Positions 9,244-19,501 of a stretch of 64,000 nt of DNA are shown piece by piece (position 1 is the stretch's first letter; each line of letters begins with the position of its first letter). Where the stretch lies: positions 62,001 through 126,000 of the forward strand of contig JAITUC010000019.1 of assembly GCA_031286585.1 (NCBI GenBank), written 5' to 3'. Origin of the DNA: Delftia acidovorans. GTDB taxonomy: Bacteria > Pseudomonadota > Gammaproteobacteria > Burkholderiales > Burkholderiaceae_C. The notes beneath the pieces were generated by a model. The model was not told the origin of the DNA, did not search any database, and saw only the letters and a program-made list of their open reading frames with translations. The position numbers and the translations under genes were made by a program.

Positions 9244-9567
9244 TCAGATGCGAAAGCTCTCGCCGCAACCGCAGCGATCACGCTCGTTCGGGTTGTGGAA
9301 CTTGAAGCCTTCGTTCAAGCCCTCGCGCACGAAATCCAGCTCCGTGCCGTCGATATAGGCCAGGCTCTTGGGATCGACCAGCACCTTGATGCCGTGGTCC
9401 TCGAAGATCACGTCCTCGGGCAATTGCTCGTCCACATACTCCAGCTTGTAGGCTAGGCCAGAGCAGCCCGTGGTCTTGACCCCGAGGCGCACGCCGATGC
9501 CCTTGCCGCGGCGCGACAGGTAGCGGCTCACATGGCGGGCCGCAGAATCGGTCAGCGAGATCGCCAT
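9244..9567 (-). CDS. iscA: A-type Fe-S carrier IscA
   Basis: A 107-residue HesB/IscA-family protein that carries Fe-S clusters or iron to target proteins. The three metal-binding cysteines are visible in TTGCSGLAY and the C-terminal CGCGESF. The start at 9567 ([12 protein letters not shown]) matches the family N-terminus. The gene lies one base after the iscU stop codon, a sign of coupled translation. Confidence 0.96.
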   Translation of the reverse strand: MAISLTDSAARHVSRYLSRRGKGIGVRLGVKTTGCSGLAYKLEYVDEQLPEDVIFEDHGIKVLVDPKSLAYIDGTELDFVREGLNEGFKFHNPNERDRCGCGESFRI

Positions 9568-9568
9568 A

Positions 9569-9967
9569 TCAGGCGGCCACCACCGCAGTGCGCTTGGCAC
9601 GGTAGTCATCGACCGCTGCCTTGATGGCGTCTTCGGCCAGGATGGAGCAGTGCACCTTGACGGGAGGAAGAGCCAGCTCTTCGGCAATCTGGCTGTTCTT
9701 CAGCGCAGCCGCCTCATCCAGCGTCTTGCCCTTGACCCACTCGGTCACCAGCGAAGACGAGGCAATCGCGGAGCCGCAGCCATAGGTCTTGAAACGCGCA
9801 TCCTCGATGACGCCGGTTTCCGGGTTGACCTTGATCTGCAGCTTCATCACGTCGCCGCAGGCAGGAGCGCCGACCATGCCGGTGCCCACCGATTCGTCGT
9901 TCTTGTCGAACGAACCCACATTGCGGGGATTTTCGTAGTGGTCTACCACTTTGTCGGAATAAGCCAT
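9569..9967 (-). CDS. iscU: Fe-S cluster scaffold IscU
   Basis: A 132-residue scaffold on which IscS-derived sulfur and iron are assembled. The cluster-binding cysteines lie in [21 protein letters not shown] and [19 protein letters not shown] contains the LPPVK motif bound by HscA. The start at 9967 gives [19 protein letters not shown], the expected N-terminus. It lies 43 bp after iscS. Confidence 0.97.
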   Translation of the reverse strand: MAYSDKVVDHYENPRNVGSFDKNDESVGTGMVGAPACGDVMKLQIKVNPETGVIEDARFKTYGCGSAIASSSLVTEWVKGKTLDEAAALKNSQIAEELALPPVKVHCSILAEDAIKAAVDDYRAKRTAVVAA

Positions 9968-10010
9968 GATGTCTACCTCTTCAATACTTGATTCGCGTGC
10001 CGGCCGATGC

Positions 10011-11231
10011 TCAGTGAGCCGCCCATTGGATCGTGCTGAGGTCGATGCCGTCCTTGAACATCTCCCACAGCGGACTGAGTTCGCGCAGCTTGACCACATT
10101 GGTGCGGATGGTGCTGATCGCGTAGTCGATTTCCTCTTCGGTCGTGAAGCGGCCGATGGTCATGCGCAGGCTGCTGTGCGCCAGTTCGTCGCTGCGGCCA
10201 AGTGCACGCAGCACATAGCTGGGCTCCAGGCTGGCCGACGTGCAGGCCGATCCCGAGGACACCGCCAGACCCTTGATGCCCATGATGAGCGACTCGCCTT
10301 CGACGAAGTTGAAGCTCATGTTCAGGTTCTGCGGCACACGGTGCTCCATGCTGCCGTTGATGAAGACCTGCTCCAGATCCTTCAAGCCGTTGAGCAGACG
10401 CTGCTGCAGCGCGTAGGCCTTGGCGTTGCTTTCGGCCATTTCTTCCTTGGCAATGCGGAAGGCCTCGCCCATGCCGACGATCTGGTGCGTGGGCAGCGTG
10501 CCCGAGCGCATGCCGCGCTCATGACCCCCACCGTGGATCTGCGCTTCCAGACGCACACGTGGCTTGCGACGCACATACAGGGCACCCACGCCCTTGGGAC
10601 CATAGGTCTTGTGCGCAGTCATGCTCATCAGGTCCACCGGCAGCTTGGACATGTCGATCTCCACGCGGCCCGTGGCCTGCGCAGCATCCACATGGAACAG
10701 GATGCCCTTCTCACGGCACAGCGCGCCGATGGCGGGAATGTCCTGGATGACGCCGATTTCGTTGTTCACGAAGAGCACGCTGACCAGAATGGTGTCGGGG
10801 CGCAGCGCGGCCTTGAATGCCTCGATGTCGAGCAGGCCATCGGGCTGCACGTCCATGTAGGTCACCTCGAAGCCCTGGCGCTCGAGTTCACGCATGGTGT
10901 CGAGCACGGCCTTGTGCTCGGTCTTGAGCGTGATCAGGTGCTTGCCCTTGCCCTGGTAGAAGTGAGCAGCACCCTTGATGGCCAGGTTGATGGACTCGGT
11001 GGCACCGCTGGTCCAGACGATTTCACGGGGATCCGCGCCGATCAGGTCTGCGACCTGGCCGCGGGCCTTCTCGATGGCCTCCTCGGCTTCCCAACCCCAG
11101 GCATGACTGCGCGATGCGGCGTTGCCGAAATGCTCACGCAGCCAAGGAATCATGGCGTCCACCACGCGAGGGTCCACGGGGGTGGTCGCACCATAGTCGA
11201 GATAGATGGGGAAATGCGGGGTCATGTCCAT
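10011..11231 (-). CDS. iscS: Cysteine desulfurase IscS
   Basis: A 406-residue PLP enzyme that converts cysteine to alanine and supplies persulfide sulfur to IscU, tRNA thiolation and other pathways. The PLP lysine lies in [10 protein letters not shown]. The active-site loop cysteine lies in [17 protein letters not shown], the group I (IscS/NifS) form. Full length. It is separated from iscR by 134 bp with a GC-rich imperfect stem, a spacing that could allow processing between iscR and iscSUA. Confidence 0.97.
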   Translation of the reverse strand: MDMTPHFPIYLDYGATTPVDPRVVDAMIPWLREHFGNAASRSHAWGWEAEEAIEKARGQVADLIGADPREIVWTSGATESINLAIKGAAHFYQGKGKHLITLKTEHKAVLDTMRELERQGFEVTYMDVQPDGLLDIEAFKAALRPDTILVSVLFVNNEIGVIQDIPAIGALCREKGILFHVDAAQATGRVEIDMSKLPVDLMSMTAHKTYGPKGVGALYVRRKPRVRLEAQIHGGGHERGMRSGTLPTHQIVGMGEAFRIAKEEMAESNAKAYALQQRLLNGLKDLEQVFINGSMEHRVPQNLNMSFNFVEGESLIMGIKGLAVSSGSACTSASLEPSYVLRALGRSDELAHSSLRMTIGRFTTEEEIDYAISTIRTNVVKLRELSPLWEMFKDGIDLSTIQWAAH

Positions 11232-11365
11232 GACTGGCTCTTATCAAGGTTCAGGCTGGCAAAAAACGGGAAGGCGATGAACTCCGGTGAATCCATCCAG
11301 GCGGACAACACCGCGCCACACAGCCATGCGCGGCGGTGCCCTGCCCTCAGGGTGTCAAAAGTCGA

Positions 11366-11902
11366 TCAGGACTTGGCGAAGGCGTTGCCCAGCGCGAATA
11401 CCGAGTTCGGGGCATTCACACGGATGGGCTTGACCACGGGAGCCGTGGAAATCGCACGGCGCACCACAGGCTTGTCCTCGATCTGGATGCCCTTGGCCAG
11501 TTGCTCGTCCACGAGCTTTTGCAGCGTCACGGAATCGAGGAACTCGACCATGCGTTGGTTCAGTGCGGCCCACAGCTCGTGCGTCATGCAGCGGCCGGCT
11601 TCGCCCAGGCAATTTTCCTTGCCGCCACACTGGGTGGCGTCAATGGGTTCGTCCACGGAGACGATGATGTCGGCCACGGTGATGTCGCCTGCCTTGCGGG
11701 CCAGTGTGTAGCCGCCGCCGGGTCCGCGGGTGGACTCGACGAGTTCATGCCGGCGCAGCTTGCCGAACAGCTGTTCCAGATACGACAGGGAAATCTGTTG
11801 CCGCTGGCTGATGGCTGCCAGCGTGACAGGGCCATTGTTCTGGCGCAGGGCCAGATCGATCATGGCAGTGACCGCAAAACGGCCTTTGGTGGTGAGACGC
11901 AT
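11366..11902 (-). CDS. iscR: Fe-S cluster regulator IscR (Rrf2 family)
   Basis: A 178-residue transcription factor sensing Fe-S status through a bound [2Fe-2S] cluster and repressing the isc operon. The N-terminal winged HTH (MRLTTKGRFAVTAMIDLAL) and GPGGGYTLAR wing are clear. The cluster ligands are C92, C98, C105 and nearby H108. The C98-C105 spacing is one residue longer than in E. coli (C98-C104). A candidate IscR site overlaps its own promoter about 150 bp upstream, consistent with autorepression. Confidence 0.95.
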   Translation of the reverse strand: MRLTTKGRFAVTAMIDLALRQNNGPVTLAAISQRQQISLSYLEQLFGKLRRHELVESTRGPGGGYTLARKAGDITVADIIVSVDEPIDATQCGGKENCLGEAGRCMTHELWAALNQRMVEFLDSVTLQKLVDEQLAKGIQIEDKPVVRRAISTAPVVKPIRVNAPNSVFALGNAFAKS

Positions 11903-12058
11903 TACGAGCTCCTTCAGTCAGGCTTGTACGTTACAGAAACACCCGCTCCAGCGATTTGACTGGAGTTGGGCACAGTCTCCGCCCTTACTCCGTCCTGTTC
12001 AAAAGGTTCAGAGCCCTTCTTTTCATCGAAGTTTTGTTGTTGTTGAGTGTTGACCCTT

Positions 12059-12093
12059 AGTGTACCACATTCCCCATCAATTTGGTCGGGTAA
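12059..12093 (-). promoter_or_regulatory. iscR promoter with type 1-like IscR site
   Basis: On the minus strand the block CCCGACCAAATTGATGGGG resembles the pseudo-palindromic type 1 IscR motif. It overlaps the -35 region of a promoter whose extended -10 is TGGTACACT (TACACT at 12059-12064). The leader to the iscR ATG would be about 150 nt. The promoter sits just beyond the uvrB 3' end. Confidence 0.6.
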
Positions 12094-12126
12094 CAGGAGC
12101 TAACGGGCTTCAGACCAGGCGCCGCC

Positions 12127-14214
12127 TCAGGAAACCTGCACGGATGAGCCACCGAACAGTTGCTCCTTGAGCAGTGCCAGCTGATCGCGCACCCGCGCAG
12201 CCTGTTCGAACTCCAGGCTGCGCGCATGTTCGAGCATCTGCTTTTCCAGACGCTTGATTTCCTTGGCCACGTCTTTTTCGGACATGTCCTCGACACGCGC
12301 TCTTTCGAGCTGATTGGCCTGCAGGCGTTCCGCTTCCTTGCCACTTTTTTCGCTATAGACACCATCAATCAGGTCTTTCACCCGCTTGACAATCTGCTTG
12401 GGTTCGATTCCGTTTTCCTCGTTGAACCTTATTTGCTTGGCACGGCGACGCTCGGTCTCGCCAATGGCTTTCTTCATGGACTCCGTGACCCGGTCCGCAT
12501 AGAGGATGGCCTTGCCATGCAGGTTGCGCGCGGCTCGGCCGATGGTCTGGATGAGGCTGCGTTCGGCGCGAAGAAAGCCTTCCTTGTCGGCGTCGAGGAT
12601 GGCGACCAGCGAGACTTCGGGGATGTCCAGCCCCTCGCGCAGCAGGTTGATGCCCACGAGCACGTCGAAAACGCCCAGGCGAAGGTCACGAATGATCTCC
12701 ACGCGCTCCACCGTTTCCACGTCGGAGTGCAGATAGCGCACCTTGACGCCGTTTTCACTCAGGTAGTCGGTGAGCTGCTCGGCCATGCGCTTGGTCAGCG
12801 TGGTGATGAGAACACGCTCCGCGCGTTCGATGCGCAGGCGGATTTCCTGCAGCACGTCGTCCACCTGATTGGTGGCCGGGCGCACTTCGATTTCGGGATC
12901 GATGAGGCCTGTGGGGCGAACGACCTGGTCCACGATCTGGCCAGAGTGGGTCTTTTCATAGTCTGCCGGCGTGGCCGAGACAAAGATGACCTGGCGCATG
13001 CGCCGCTCGAATTCCTCGAATTTGAGCGGCCGGTTGTCCAGCGCCGAAGGCAGCCGGAAGCCGTACTCCACCAGCGTGGTCTTGCGCGAGCGATCTCCGC
13101 TGTACATGGCGTTGAGCTGGCCAATCATCTGGTGGCTCTCGTCCAGGAACATCAGGGCGTCGCCGGGCAGGTAGTCGGTCAGGGTGCTGGGCGGCTCGCC
13201 GGGTGCGGCGCCCGAGAGATGACGGGTGTAGTTCTCGATGCCCTTGCAGTGACCGACCTCGGTGAGCATCTCCAGATCGAAGCGCGTGCGCTGCTCCAGG
13301 CGCTGGGCCTCGACCAGCTTGCCGTCCCCCACCAGTTGCTTGAGCCGCTCGGCCAGCTCCAGCTTGATGGTTTCCACGGCGGCCAGTACCTTGTCGCGCG
13401 GCGTGACGTAGTGGCTGCTCGGGTAGACCGTGAAGCGCGGGATGCTTTGCCGCACGCGACCCGTCAGCGGATCGAACAGTTGCAGGCTTTCGACCTCGTC
13501 GTCGAAGAGTTCGATGCGTATGGCCAGTTCCGAGTGCTCGGCGGGGAAGACATCGATGGTGTCGCCGCGCACGCGGAACTTGCCCCGGCTGAAGTCCTGG
13601 TCGTTGCGCTGGTACTGCATGCGGATCAGTTGCGCGATGACGTCGCGCTGGTTGATGCGGTCGCCGGTGCGCAGCGTCATGATCATGCGGTGGTAGCTTT
13701 CGGGCTCGCCGATGCCGTAGATGGCGGAGACCGTGGCGACGATGACAACGTCGCGCCGCTCCATCAGGCTTTTGGTGCACGAAAGCCGCATCTGCTCGAT
13801 GTGCTCGTTGATGGCGCTGTCCTTTTCGATGAACAGGTCGCGCTGGGGCACATAGGCCTCGGGCTGGTAGTAGTCGTAGTAGCTGACGAAGTATTCGACG
13901 GAGTTCTTGGGAAAGAACTCGCGGAACTCGCTGTAAAGCTGCGCTGCCAGCGTCTTGTTGGGCGCGAAGACAATGGCCGGGCGACCCAGGCGGGCGATCA
14001 CGTTGGCCATGGTGAAGGTCTTGCCCGAGCCCGTCACGCCCAGCAGGGTCTGGAAGGATTCGCCGTCCTGGATGCCTTCGACCAGCTTCTCGATGGCTGC
14101 GGGCTGGTCGCCGGCAGGCGGATAGGGCTGGAACAGCTCGAAGGGGGAGTCCGCGAAATGCACGAAATGGCCGGAGGCCTCAGGTGCTGGGGAGGAATCA
14201 GAGACTTCGTGCAT
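12127..14214 (-). CDS. uvrB: Excinuclease ABC subunit B
   Basis: A DNA-damage verification helicase of nucleotide excision repair. The product is 695 residues from the start at 14214 (MHEVSDSS), or 712 from an upstream in-frame ATG at 14265; E. coli UvrB has 673. Visible motifs: Walker A GVTGSGKT, the damage-inserting beta-hairpin [12 protein letters not shown], the DESH box (FLDESHQ), helicase motif VI IGRAARN, and a C-terminal UVR domain (residues [15 protein letters not shown] onwards) for UvrA/UvrC contacts. Divergent from the aminotransferase gene. I see no clear LexA box in the gap. Confidence 0.96.
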   Translation of the reverse strand: MHEVSDSSPAPEASGHFVHFADSPFELFQPYPPAGDQPAAIEKLVEGIQDGESFQTLLGVTGSGKTFTMANVIARLGRPAIVFAPNKTLAAQLYSEFREFFPKNSVEYFVSYYDYYQPEAYVPQRDLFIEKDSAINEHIEQMRLSCTKSLMERRDVVIVATVSAIYGIGEPESYHRMIMTLRTGDRINQRDVIAQLIRMQYQRNDQDFSRGKFRVRGDTIDVFPAEHSELAIRIELFDDEVESLQLFDPLTGRVRQSIPRFTVYPSSHYVTPRDKVLAAVETIKLELAERLKQLVGDGKLVEAQRLEQRTRFDLEMLTEVGHCKGIENYTRHLSGAAPGEPPSTLTDYLPGDALMFLDESHQMIGQLNAMYSGDRSRKTTLVEYGFRLPSALDNRPLKFEEFERRMRQVIFVSATPADYEKTHSGQIVDQVVRPTGLIDPEIEVRPATNQVDDVLQEIRLRIERAERVLITTLTKRMAEQLTDYLSENGVKVRYLHSDVETVERVEIIRDLRLGVFDVLVGINLLREGLDIPEVSLVAILDADKEGFLRAERSLIQTIGRAARNLHGKAILYADRVTESMKKAIGETERRRAKQIRFNEENGIEPKQIVKRVKDLIDGVYSEKSGKEAERLQANQLERARVEDMSEKDVAKEIKRLEKQMLEHARSLEFEQAARVRDQLALLKEQLFGGSSVQVS

Positions 14215-14342
14215 GACGTGGGTTCGCAAAAGTGAGTATCGGCCGGCGAGATCGCTAGAATTCATGGGTTAACCCGAAAGCCTACCGTAGCTTGGGGCTA
14301 GCCGCGTTTTTTCCACCTCCCAAGACATCCCAAGGACGCTTC

Positions 14343-15539
14343 ATGTCTCTGTTTACCGCCGTCGAAATGGCCCCCCGCGACCCCATCCTGGGTCTGAACG
14401 AGCAGTTCGCTGCCGACACCAACCCCAACAAGGTGAATCTGGGCGTGGGCGTGTACTTCGACGACAACGGCAAGTTGCCCCTGCTCGAATGCGTGCAGGC
14501 CGCCGAGAAGGCGATGATGGACAAGCCCACGGCCCGCGGCTACCTGCCCATCGACGGCATCGCTGCCTATGATGCCGCAGTCAAGGGCCTGGTGTTCGGC
14601 GCCGAGTCCGACGTCGTCAAGTCCGGCCGCGTGTCCACGGTACAGGCCATCGGCGGCACCGGCGGCCTGAAGATCGGCGCCGACTTCCTCAAGAAGATCA
14701 GCCCCGCCGCCAAGGTGCTGATCTCCGACCCGAGCTGGGAAAACCACAAGGCCATCTTCACCAATGCCGGTTTCGAAGTGGGCACCTATGCCTACTACGA
14801 CGCCGTCAACCGCAAGGTGAACTTCGAAGGCATGCTGGCCGACCTGAACGCAGCCCCTGCCGGCACCATCGTGGTGCTGCACGCCTGCTGCCACAACCCG
14901 ACCGGCTATGACATCACGGCCGAGCAGTGGGACCAGGTGATCGCAGCCGTCAAGGCCAAGGGCCTGGTGGCCTTCCTCGACATGGCCTACCAGGGCTTTG
15001 GCCATGGCATCGCCGAAGACGGCGCCGTGATCGGCAAGTTCGTGGCTGCCGGCCTGAACATTTTTGTCTCGACCTCGTTCTCCAAGAGCTTCAGCCTGTA
15101 CGGCGAGCGCGTGGGCGCACTGTCGGTGGTGGCCAACGACAAGGAAGAAGCGGCCCGCGTTCTGAGCCAGCTGAAGATCGTCATCCGCACCAACTACTCC
15201 AACCCGCCCACCCATGGTGGCGCCGTGGTGGCCGCCGTGCTGAACAACCCCGAGCTGCGCGCCCTGTGGGAAAAGGAACTTGGCGAGATGCGCGTGCGCA
15301 TCAAGGCCATGCGCCAGAAGCTGGTTGACGGCCTGAAGGCTGCCGGTGTCCAGCAGGACATGGGCTTCATCACCACCCAGATCGGCATGTTCAGCTACTC
15401 CGGCCTGAGCAAGGACCAGATGGTGCGCCTGCGTACCGAGTTCGGCGTCTACGGCACGGATACGGGCCGCATGTGCGTGGCCGCGCTGAACAGCAAGAAC
15501 ATCGACTACGTCTGCCAGTCAATCGCCAAGGTGGTCTGA
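14343..15539 (+). CDS. Aspartate/aromatic amino acid aminotransferase
   Basis: A 398-residue class I PLP aminotransferase close to AspC/TyrB. It transfers amino groups between glutamate and aspartate or aromatic 2-oxo acids. The PLP lysine lies in STSFSKSFSLYGERVG. ACCHNPTGYD and the substrate-carboxylate Arg region near the C-terminus (GRMCVAALN) are present. The start at 14343 gives MSLFTAVEMAPRDP, the usual N-terminus. The aspC/tyrB choice cannot be made from sequence alone, so no symbol is given. A strong terminator follows. Confidence 0.93.
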   Translation: MSLFTAVEMAPRDPILGLNEQFAADTNPNKVNLGVGVYFDDNGKLPLLECVQAAEKAMMDKPTARGYLPIDGIAAYDAAVKGLVFGAESDVVKSGRVSTVQAIGGTGGLKIGADFLKKISPAAKVLISDPSWENHKAIFTNAGFEVGTYAYYDAVNRKVNFEGMLADLNAAPAGTIVVLHACCHNPTGYDITAEQWDQVIAAVKAKGLVAFLDMAYQGFGHGIAEDGAVIGKFVAAGLNIFVSTSFSKSFSLYGERVGALSVVANDKEEAARVLSQLKIVIRTNYSNPPTHGGAVVAAVLNNPELRALWEKELGEMRVRIKAMRQKLVDGLKAAGVQQDMGFITTQIGMFSYSGLSKDQMVRLRTEFGVYGTDTGRMCVAALNSKNIDYVCQSIAKVV

Positions 15540-15579
15540 TCCCGCCCTGGCTGCCCGGCCATGCGCCGGGTTTGCAGAC

Positions 15580-15621
15580 ATGCCGCCAACGGTGCATTGC
15601 CCTGGCGGCATTTCTTTTTTT
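15580..15621 (+). terminator. Terminator of aminotransferase gene
   Basis: A 9-bp perfect stem ATGCCGCCA/TGGCGGCAT with a 14-nt loop, followed by TTCTTTTTTT. Confidence 0.9.
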
Positions 15622-15728
15622 GGGGCGGCTTTTGCATCCTCTCCGTCCGGTAGGCGCCAGGGCCCTGCAGGCATGGGTGCGATCATGCGTGCAGCCGAAA
15701 CACCGAATGCACAGAGACGCCCATTCCC

Positions 15729-16700
15729 ATGCCCGATCACGCGCCCCTTGAAGCCATTGCACTGCCCGCGTCCCACCCCTCTTGCCCCACCAACGGGCTG
15801 CCGCTGTCGGGCGTTCGCATCCTGAGTCTGGCCCTGAACCTGCCCGGCCCCGCCGCCCTGATGCGCTGTGCGGCCATGGGCGCGCAGTGCAGCAAGCTGG
15901 AACCCCCTTCTGCGCAGCCCGGAACGGCCAGTGCGGACCCGATGGCGCTCTACAGCCCGCGAGCCTACGCCGACATGCACCAGGGCATCGCGGTCTGGCA
16001 GGCACAGCTCAAGAGCGCGCAAGGACAGGCAGCGCTGCACGATGCGCTGGATGCGGCCGACATCCTGCTCACCTCGTTCCGCCCCGCCGCACTGGCCAAG
16101 CTGGGGCTGGACTGGGCGTCGCTGCAGCAGCGCCATCCGCAGCTGTCGCTGGTGCGCATCGTCGGCAGCGCGGGAGCGCTGGCCGATGTGCCGGGCCATG
16201 ACCTGACCTATCAGGCCGAGGCGGGACTGGTACAGGGCGGCGCCATGCCGCCCAGCCTGTTTGCCGACATGGCCGGTGCGCTGATGGCCAGTGAAGCCGT
16301 GCTCAAGGCCTGGCTGCTGCGCCAGCGCAGCGGCCACGGCAGCCTCCAGGAAACAGGACTGGCCCAGGCAGCGCAGTGGCTGGCCCTGCCATGGCATTGG
16401 GGCCTGACCCGGCCCGATGGCGATGTGGGAGGCGCGCACGCAGGCTATCGCGTCTACGCCTGCGCCGATGGATCGGTGGCCGTGGCGGCCCTGGAGCCGC
16501 ATTTCGCGGCCCGCCTGTGCGCCGTGGCGTCGGTGAATGGCGATGGCAGCATCGCCAGCATGCGCAGCCCTGCCCTGCATGCAGCCCTGCAAGCCTTCCT
16601 GGCCCCCTTGTCCTGCGCCGATCTGGCGGACCTGGCCGAGCGGCACGATCTGCCCCTGCACCCTCTTCCCAACTGCCCCTCGGCACCGCGTCGCTTGTAG
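15729..16700 (+). CDS. Class III CoA-transferase family protein (CaiB/BaiF), short form
   Basis: A 323-residue protein with family landmarks: LSLALNLPGPAAL near the N-terminus, AAMGAQCSKLEPP, the SFRPAALAKLGLDW segment, and PGHDLTYQAEAGL around the catalytic aspartate. Family members usually have about 390-410 residues, so this is a short form lacking much of the C-terminal part. These enzymes move CoA between acyl groups; the substrate here is unknown. It stands alone between an aminotransferase and a c-di-GMP protein, with a weak ribosome site. Confidence 0.75.
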   Translation: MPDHAPLEAIALPASHPSCPTNGLPLSGVRILSLALNLPGPAALMRCAAMGAQCSKLEPPSAQPGTASADPMALYSPRAYADMHQGIAVWQAQLKSAQGQAALHDALDAADILLTSFRPAALAKLGLDWASLQQRHPQLSLVRIVGSAGALADVPGHDLTYQAEAGLVQGGAMPPSLFADMAGALMASEAVLKAWLLRQRSGHGSLQETGLAQAAQWLALPWHWGLTRPDGDVGGAHAGYRVYACADGSVAVAALEPHFAARLCAVASVNGDGSIASMRSPALHAALQAFLAPLSCADLADLAERHDLPLHPLPNCPSAPRRL

Positions 16701-16898
16701 GCGGACACCGAAAAGCACCACCTGCCGGCAACCTACAAGCCGCGCAAGTCATGGCTGGCGGCAGCATGCGGGTACGCTGCTGCCAATGACCCTCTTTACC
16801 GCAATAGCCCGCTCCTCTTAAATCGGAGTTGCGCATACAACCGGACAACCCGAACACATCTGGAAACACCCATAATCGGCTTATCTGGAGGCAGCCCC

Positions 16899-16991
16899 AT
16901 GGTTCGAGAACATCCATCAACCGCCCGGATATCCGGGACGCGTCAGCCACCCAGCCATTCGGCGCCAGTTCTGCGGCGCATTGGCGCCTGA
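16899..16991 (+). other. Possible 30-codon leader ORF upstream of GGDEF-EAL gene
   Basis: An ATG at 16899 is preceded by an ideal ribosome site (GGAGG, 8-nt spacing) and opens a 30-codon frame ending at TGA 16989-16991, in a different frame from the downstream gene. No homology is recognised. It may be a translated leader, or mark a frameshift in the N-terminal region of the following gene. Confidence 0.3.
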
Positions 16992-17026
16992 GCCGCCCTC
17001 CGGGCCAACCCTCCCCTGCGCCGCCC

Positions 17027-19489
17027 ATGCAAAGCCAGCCCCCAGCCCATGTGCCGGTACTGCAGCTGGTGCAGCGCATCTGGCCCCTGGTGCTGGTGGT
17101 CGTGGTGCTGGTAATCATGGCCAGCGGCAGCCTGTACCTGGTGTCTGCGGTGCGGGCCTTTGTGGCCGGGGAAAGCCTGTGGTCCAAGGCGCAGAAGGAC
17201 GCCATCTACGCCCTGAGCCGCTATGTGGACAGCGGCTCGGCACGCGACATGGCGCGCTTCGAGCAGGCCATGGCGATTCCGGCGGGCGACTGGCAGGCGC
17301 GCATGGCGCTGGACGATGTGCCAGCCAGGGTCAAGGACGCGCATGCCGGCATTCTTCTGGGAGGCAACCACCCTGATGATGCCGAGGCGCTGATCTGGCT
17401 CATGCAGACCTTCCGCCATGTCGAGCTTCTGGAAGAGCCCTATCGCTACTGGAAACAAGGCGATCAGTACCTGCAGCAGCTCGACAGGCTGGCCCAGGAG
17501 ATAGAGCAGCGCCACGCCGTGGGCAGCGTCAGCGCCGAGGACGCCATCACCTGGAAGCGCGAGATCGAGCAAATCAATGCGGGCGTCACGCCAGTCACCC
17601 AGCAATTCAGTGCCTCGCTGGGCCGCAGTTCGAGGCAGATGGTGATGTGGCTGCAGGGCATCCATCTGGTGCTGGGTGCGGCGCTGATCCTGGTGGCGCT
17701 CTGGCATACGCGGCGCATGCTGCAGCAGCGCCAGCAGGTGCAAAACGACCTGCTGACGGAAAAGGAAAGGGCCCAGACCACGCTGGCCTCGCTGGGCGAC
17801 GCCGTGATCACCACGGACGCCCAGGGCGTGGTGGACTATGCCAATCCCGCAGCGCTGGGCCTGCTGGGCTGCAGCGAGCAGCAGCTCAAGGGCCAGCACC
17901 TGACCAAGAGCCTGCATTTCAACAGCATCGATACCACCCAGACTGCGGAAAGCCTGCTGGCCCATTTGCTGTCGGGCCAGCAATTGCGCGAGGAGCACAC
18001 GCGCTGGCTGCGGCGCCATGACCGCAGCATCGTGCCGGTCAAGCTCATGGGTTCGGCCATCAGCGGCGGCGGGGAGCGCCCGGCCGGCGCGGTGATCGTG
18101 CTCAGGGATGTCTCGCGCGAGCAGCAGTACCTGGACCAGCTGTCATGGCATGCCAGCCACGACGGGCTTACCGGGCTGGAGAACCGCGTCGAGTTCGAGC
18201 GCCGCCTGCAGCGCCTGCTCAACCAGGGCCAGCACAGGCTGCGGCCCTCGGCCGTGCTGTACATGGACCTGGACCAGTTCAAGCTCATCAACGAGACCTG
18301 CGGCCACCCGGCGGGCGACGAGATGCTGTGCGAGGTCAGCCGCCTGCTGCTGCACAACCTGCGCGAGACCGACACCCTCGCGCGGCTGGGCGGCGATGAA
18401 TTCGGCGTTCTTCTGGAGAACTGCCCTCCCGAGCCCGCCCTGCGCATTGCCGAGAAGCTGCGCCAGGCCGCCGAGGCCCTGCACGTGCACTGGGGCAAGC
18501 AGGTGCTGCGCACGGGACTGAGCATCGGCCTGGTGCACATCGGCGGCGAGGTCCAGTCGGCCCAGGACCTGCTTCGCATGGCCGACATGGCCTGCTACCG
18601 CGCCAAGGAGCGCGGCCGCAACCGCATCTACGTCTACCGCAGCGACGATGGCGAGTACACCCGCCACGTGAGCGAAATGGAATGGGTGACGCGCATACGC
18701 ACGGCGCTGGAGCAGGAGCGCTTTTGCCTGTACGCGCAAAGCATCGCACCGCTGCAGCCCGATGGCCAGCGGGGCCTGCATTTCGAGGTGCTGCTGCGGC
18801 TGCGCGACGAGCAGGGCCAGATCATCTCGCCGGCCACCTTCATTCCCGCTGCCGAGCGCTACGGCATCATGCCCACGGTGGACCGCTGGGTGATCGCCAG
18901 AACGCTGGCCACGCTGGCCCAGCATCCGGCCGCACTGCGCCACATCGACACCTGCGCCATCAATCTGTCAGGCCCCAGCCTGGATGATGACGGGCTGCTG
19001 GACTTCGTGCAGAAGCAGCTGAGCACGCACGGCATTGCACCGCAGTTGCTGTGCTTCGAGATCACGGAGACCAGCGCCATCGCCAGCCTGTCCAGTGCCA
19101 CCAGGCTGATCCAGGCCCTGCGCACCCTGGGCTGCCGCTTTGCGCTGGACGACTTCGGCGTGGGCATGTCCTCGCTGACCTACCTGAAGCAGCTGCCCGT
19201 GGACTATCTGAAGATAGACGGCGGCTTTGTCCGCGACATGCTCCAGGACCCCAGCAACCACGCCATGGTGGAGATGATCAACCGCATAGGCCACATCCTG
19301 GGCAAGCGCACCGTGGCCGAGTATGTGGAAAGCCGCGAGATCGCCCAGGCCCTTCAGGCCGTGGGCGTGGACTATGCACAGGGCTTTGCCCTGGCACGGC
19401 CCGTGCCGCTGGACACGCAGTACTTTGAAAGCGGCGCCCAGGCCGCCCGCCGCGAATGGCAGGGCACGCTGGCGCCGGCCGCCAGCTGA
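17027..19489 (+). CDS. PAS-GGDEF-EAL cyclic-di-GMP signalling protein
   Basis: An inner-membrane c-di-GMP enzyme, 820 residues from this start. Order: membrane helix (about 13-45), periplasmic region (45-205), second helix (208-227), PAS (about 255-365), GGDEF domain with an intact GGDEF and an upstream RETD inhibitory site, then EAL domain (about 555-805). The EAL motif reads EVL, within FEVLLRLRDEQG, and DDFGVGMSSLTYL, FEITET and KIDGGFVRD are intact. Both synthesis and hydrolysis look possible. The start is uncertain: the same frame is open to a TTG at 16829, whereas the best ribosome site nearby serves a short overlapping ORF. Confidence 0.88.
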   Translation: MQSQPPAHVPVLQLVQRIWPLVLVVVVLVIMASGSLYLVSAVRAFVAGESLWSKAQKDAIYALSRYVDSGSARDMARFEQAMAIPAGDWQARMALDDVPARVKDAHAGILLGGNHPDDAEALIWLMQTFRHVELLEEPYRYWKQGDQYLQQLDRLAQEIEQRHAVGSVSAEDAITWKREIEQINAGVTPVTQQFSASLGRSSRQMVMWLQGIHLVLGAALILVALWHTRRMLQQRQQVQNDLLTEKERAQTTLASLGDAVITTDAQGVVDYANPAALGLLGCSEQQLKGQHLTKSLHFNSIDTTQTAESLLAHLLSGQQLREEHTRWLRRHDRSIVPVKLMGSAISGGGERPAGAVIVLRDVSREQQYLDQLSWHASHDGLTGLENRVEFERRLQRLLNQGQHRLRPSAVLYMDLDQFKLINETCGHPAGDEMLCEVSRLLLHNLRETDTLARLGGDEFGVLLENCPPEPALRIAEKLRQAAEALHVHWGKQVLRTGLSIGLVHIGGEVQSAQDLLRMADMACYRAKERGRNRIYVYRSDDGEYTRHVSEMEWVTRIRTALEQERFCLYAQSIAPLQPDGQRGLHFEVLLRLRDEQGQIISPATFIPAAERYGIMPTVDRWVIARTLATLAQHPAALRHIDTCAINLSGPSLDDDGLLDFVQKQLSTHGIAPQLLCFEITETSAIASLSSATRLIQALRTLGCRFALDDFGVGMSSLTYLKQLPVDYLKIDGGFVRDMLQDPSNHAMVEMINRIGHILGKRTVAEYVESREIAQALQAVGVDYAQGFALARPVPLDTQYFESGAQAARREWQGTLAPAAS

Positions 19490-19501
19490 GGCGAAGGCGC
19501 G

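Noticed and set aside
11232-11365. Imperfect stem in the iscR-iscS gap considered as a terminator or riboswitch
   Set aside because: The stem is interrupted and lacks a T-tract. There is not enough to claim more than a possible processing structure.
12160-14235. A 691-codon frame antisense to uvrB
   Set aside because: uvrB is intact with all helicase motifs; this frame mirrors it and has His/Gln/Val-biased composition.
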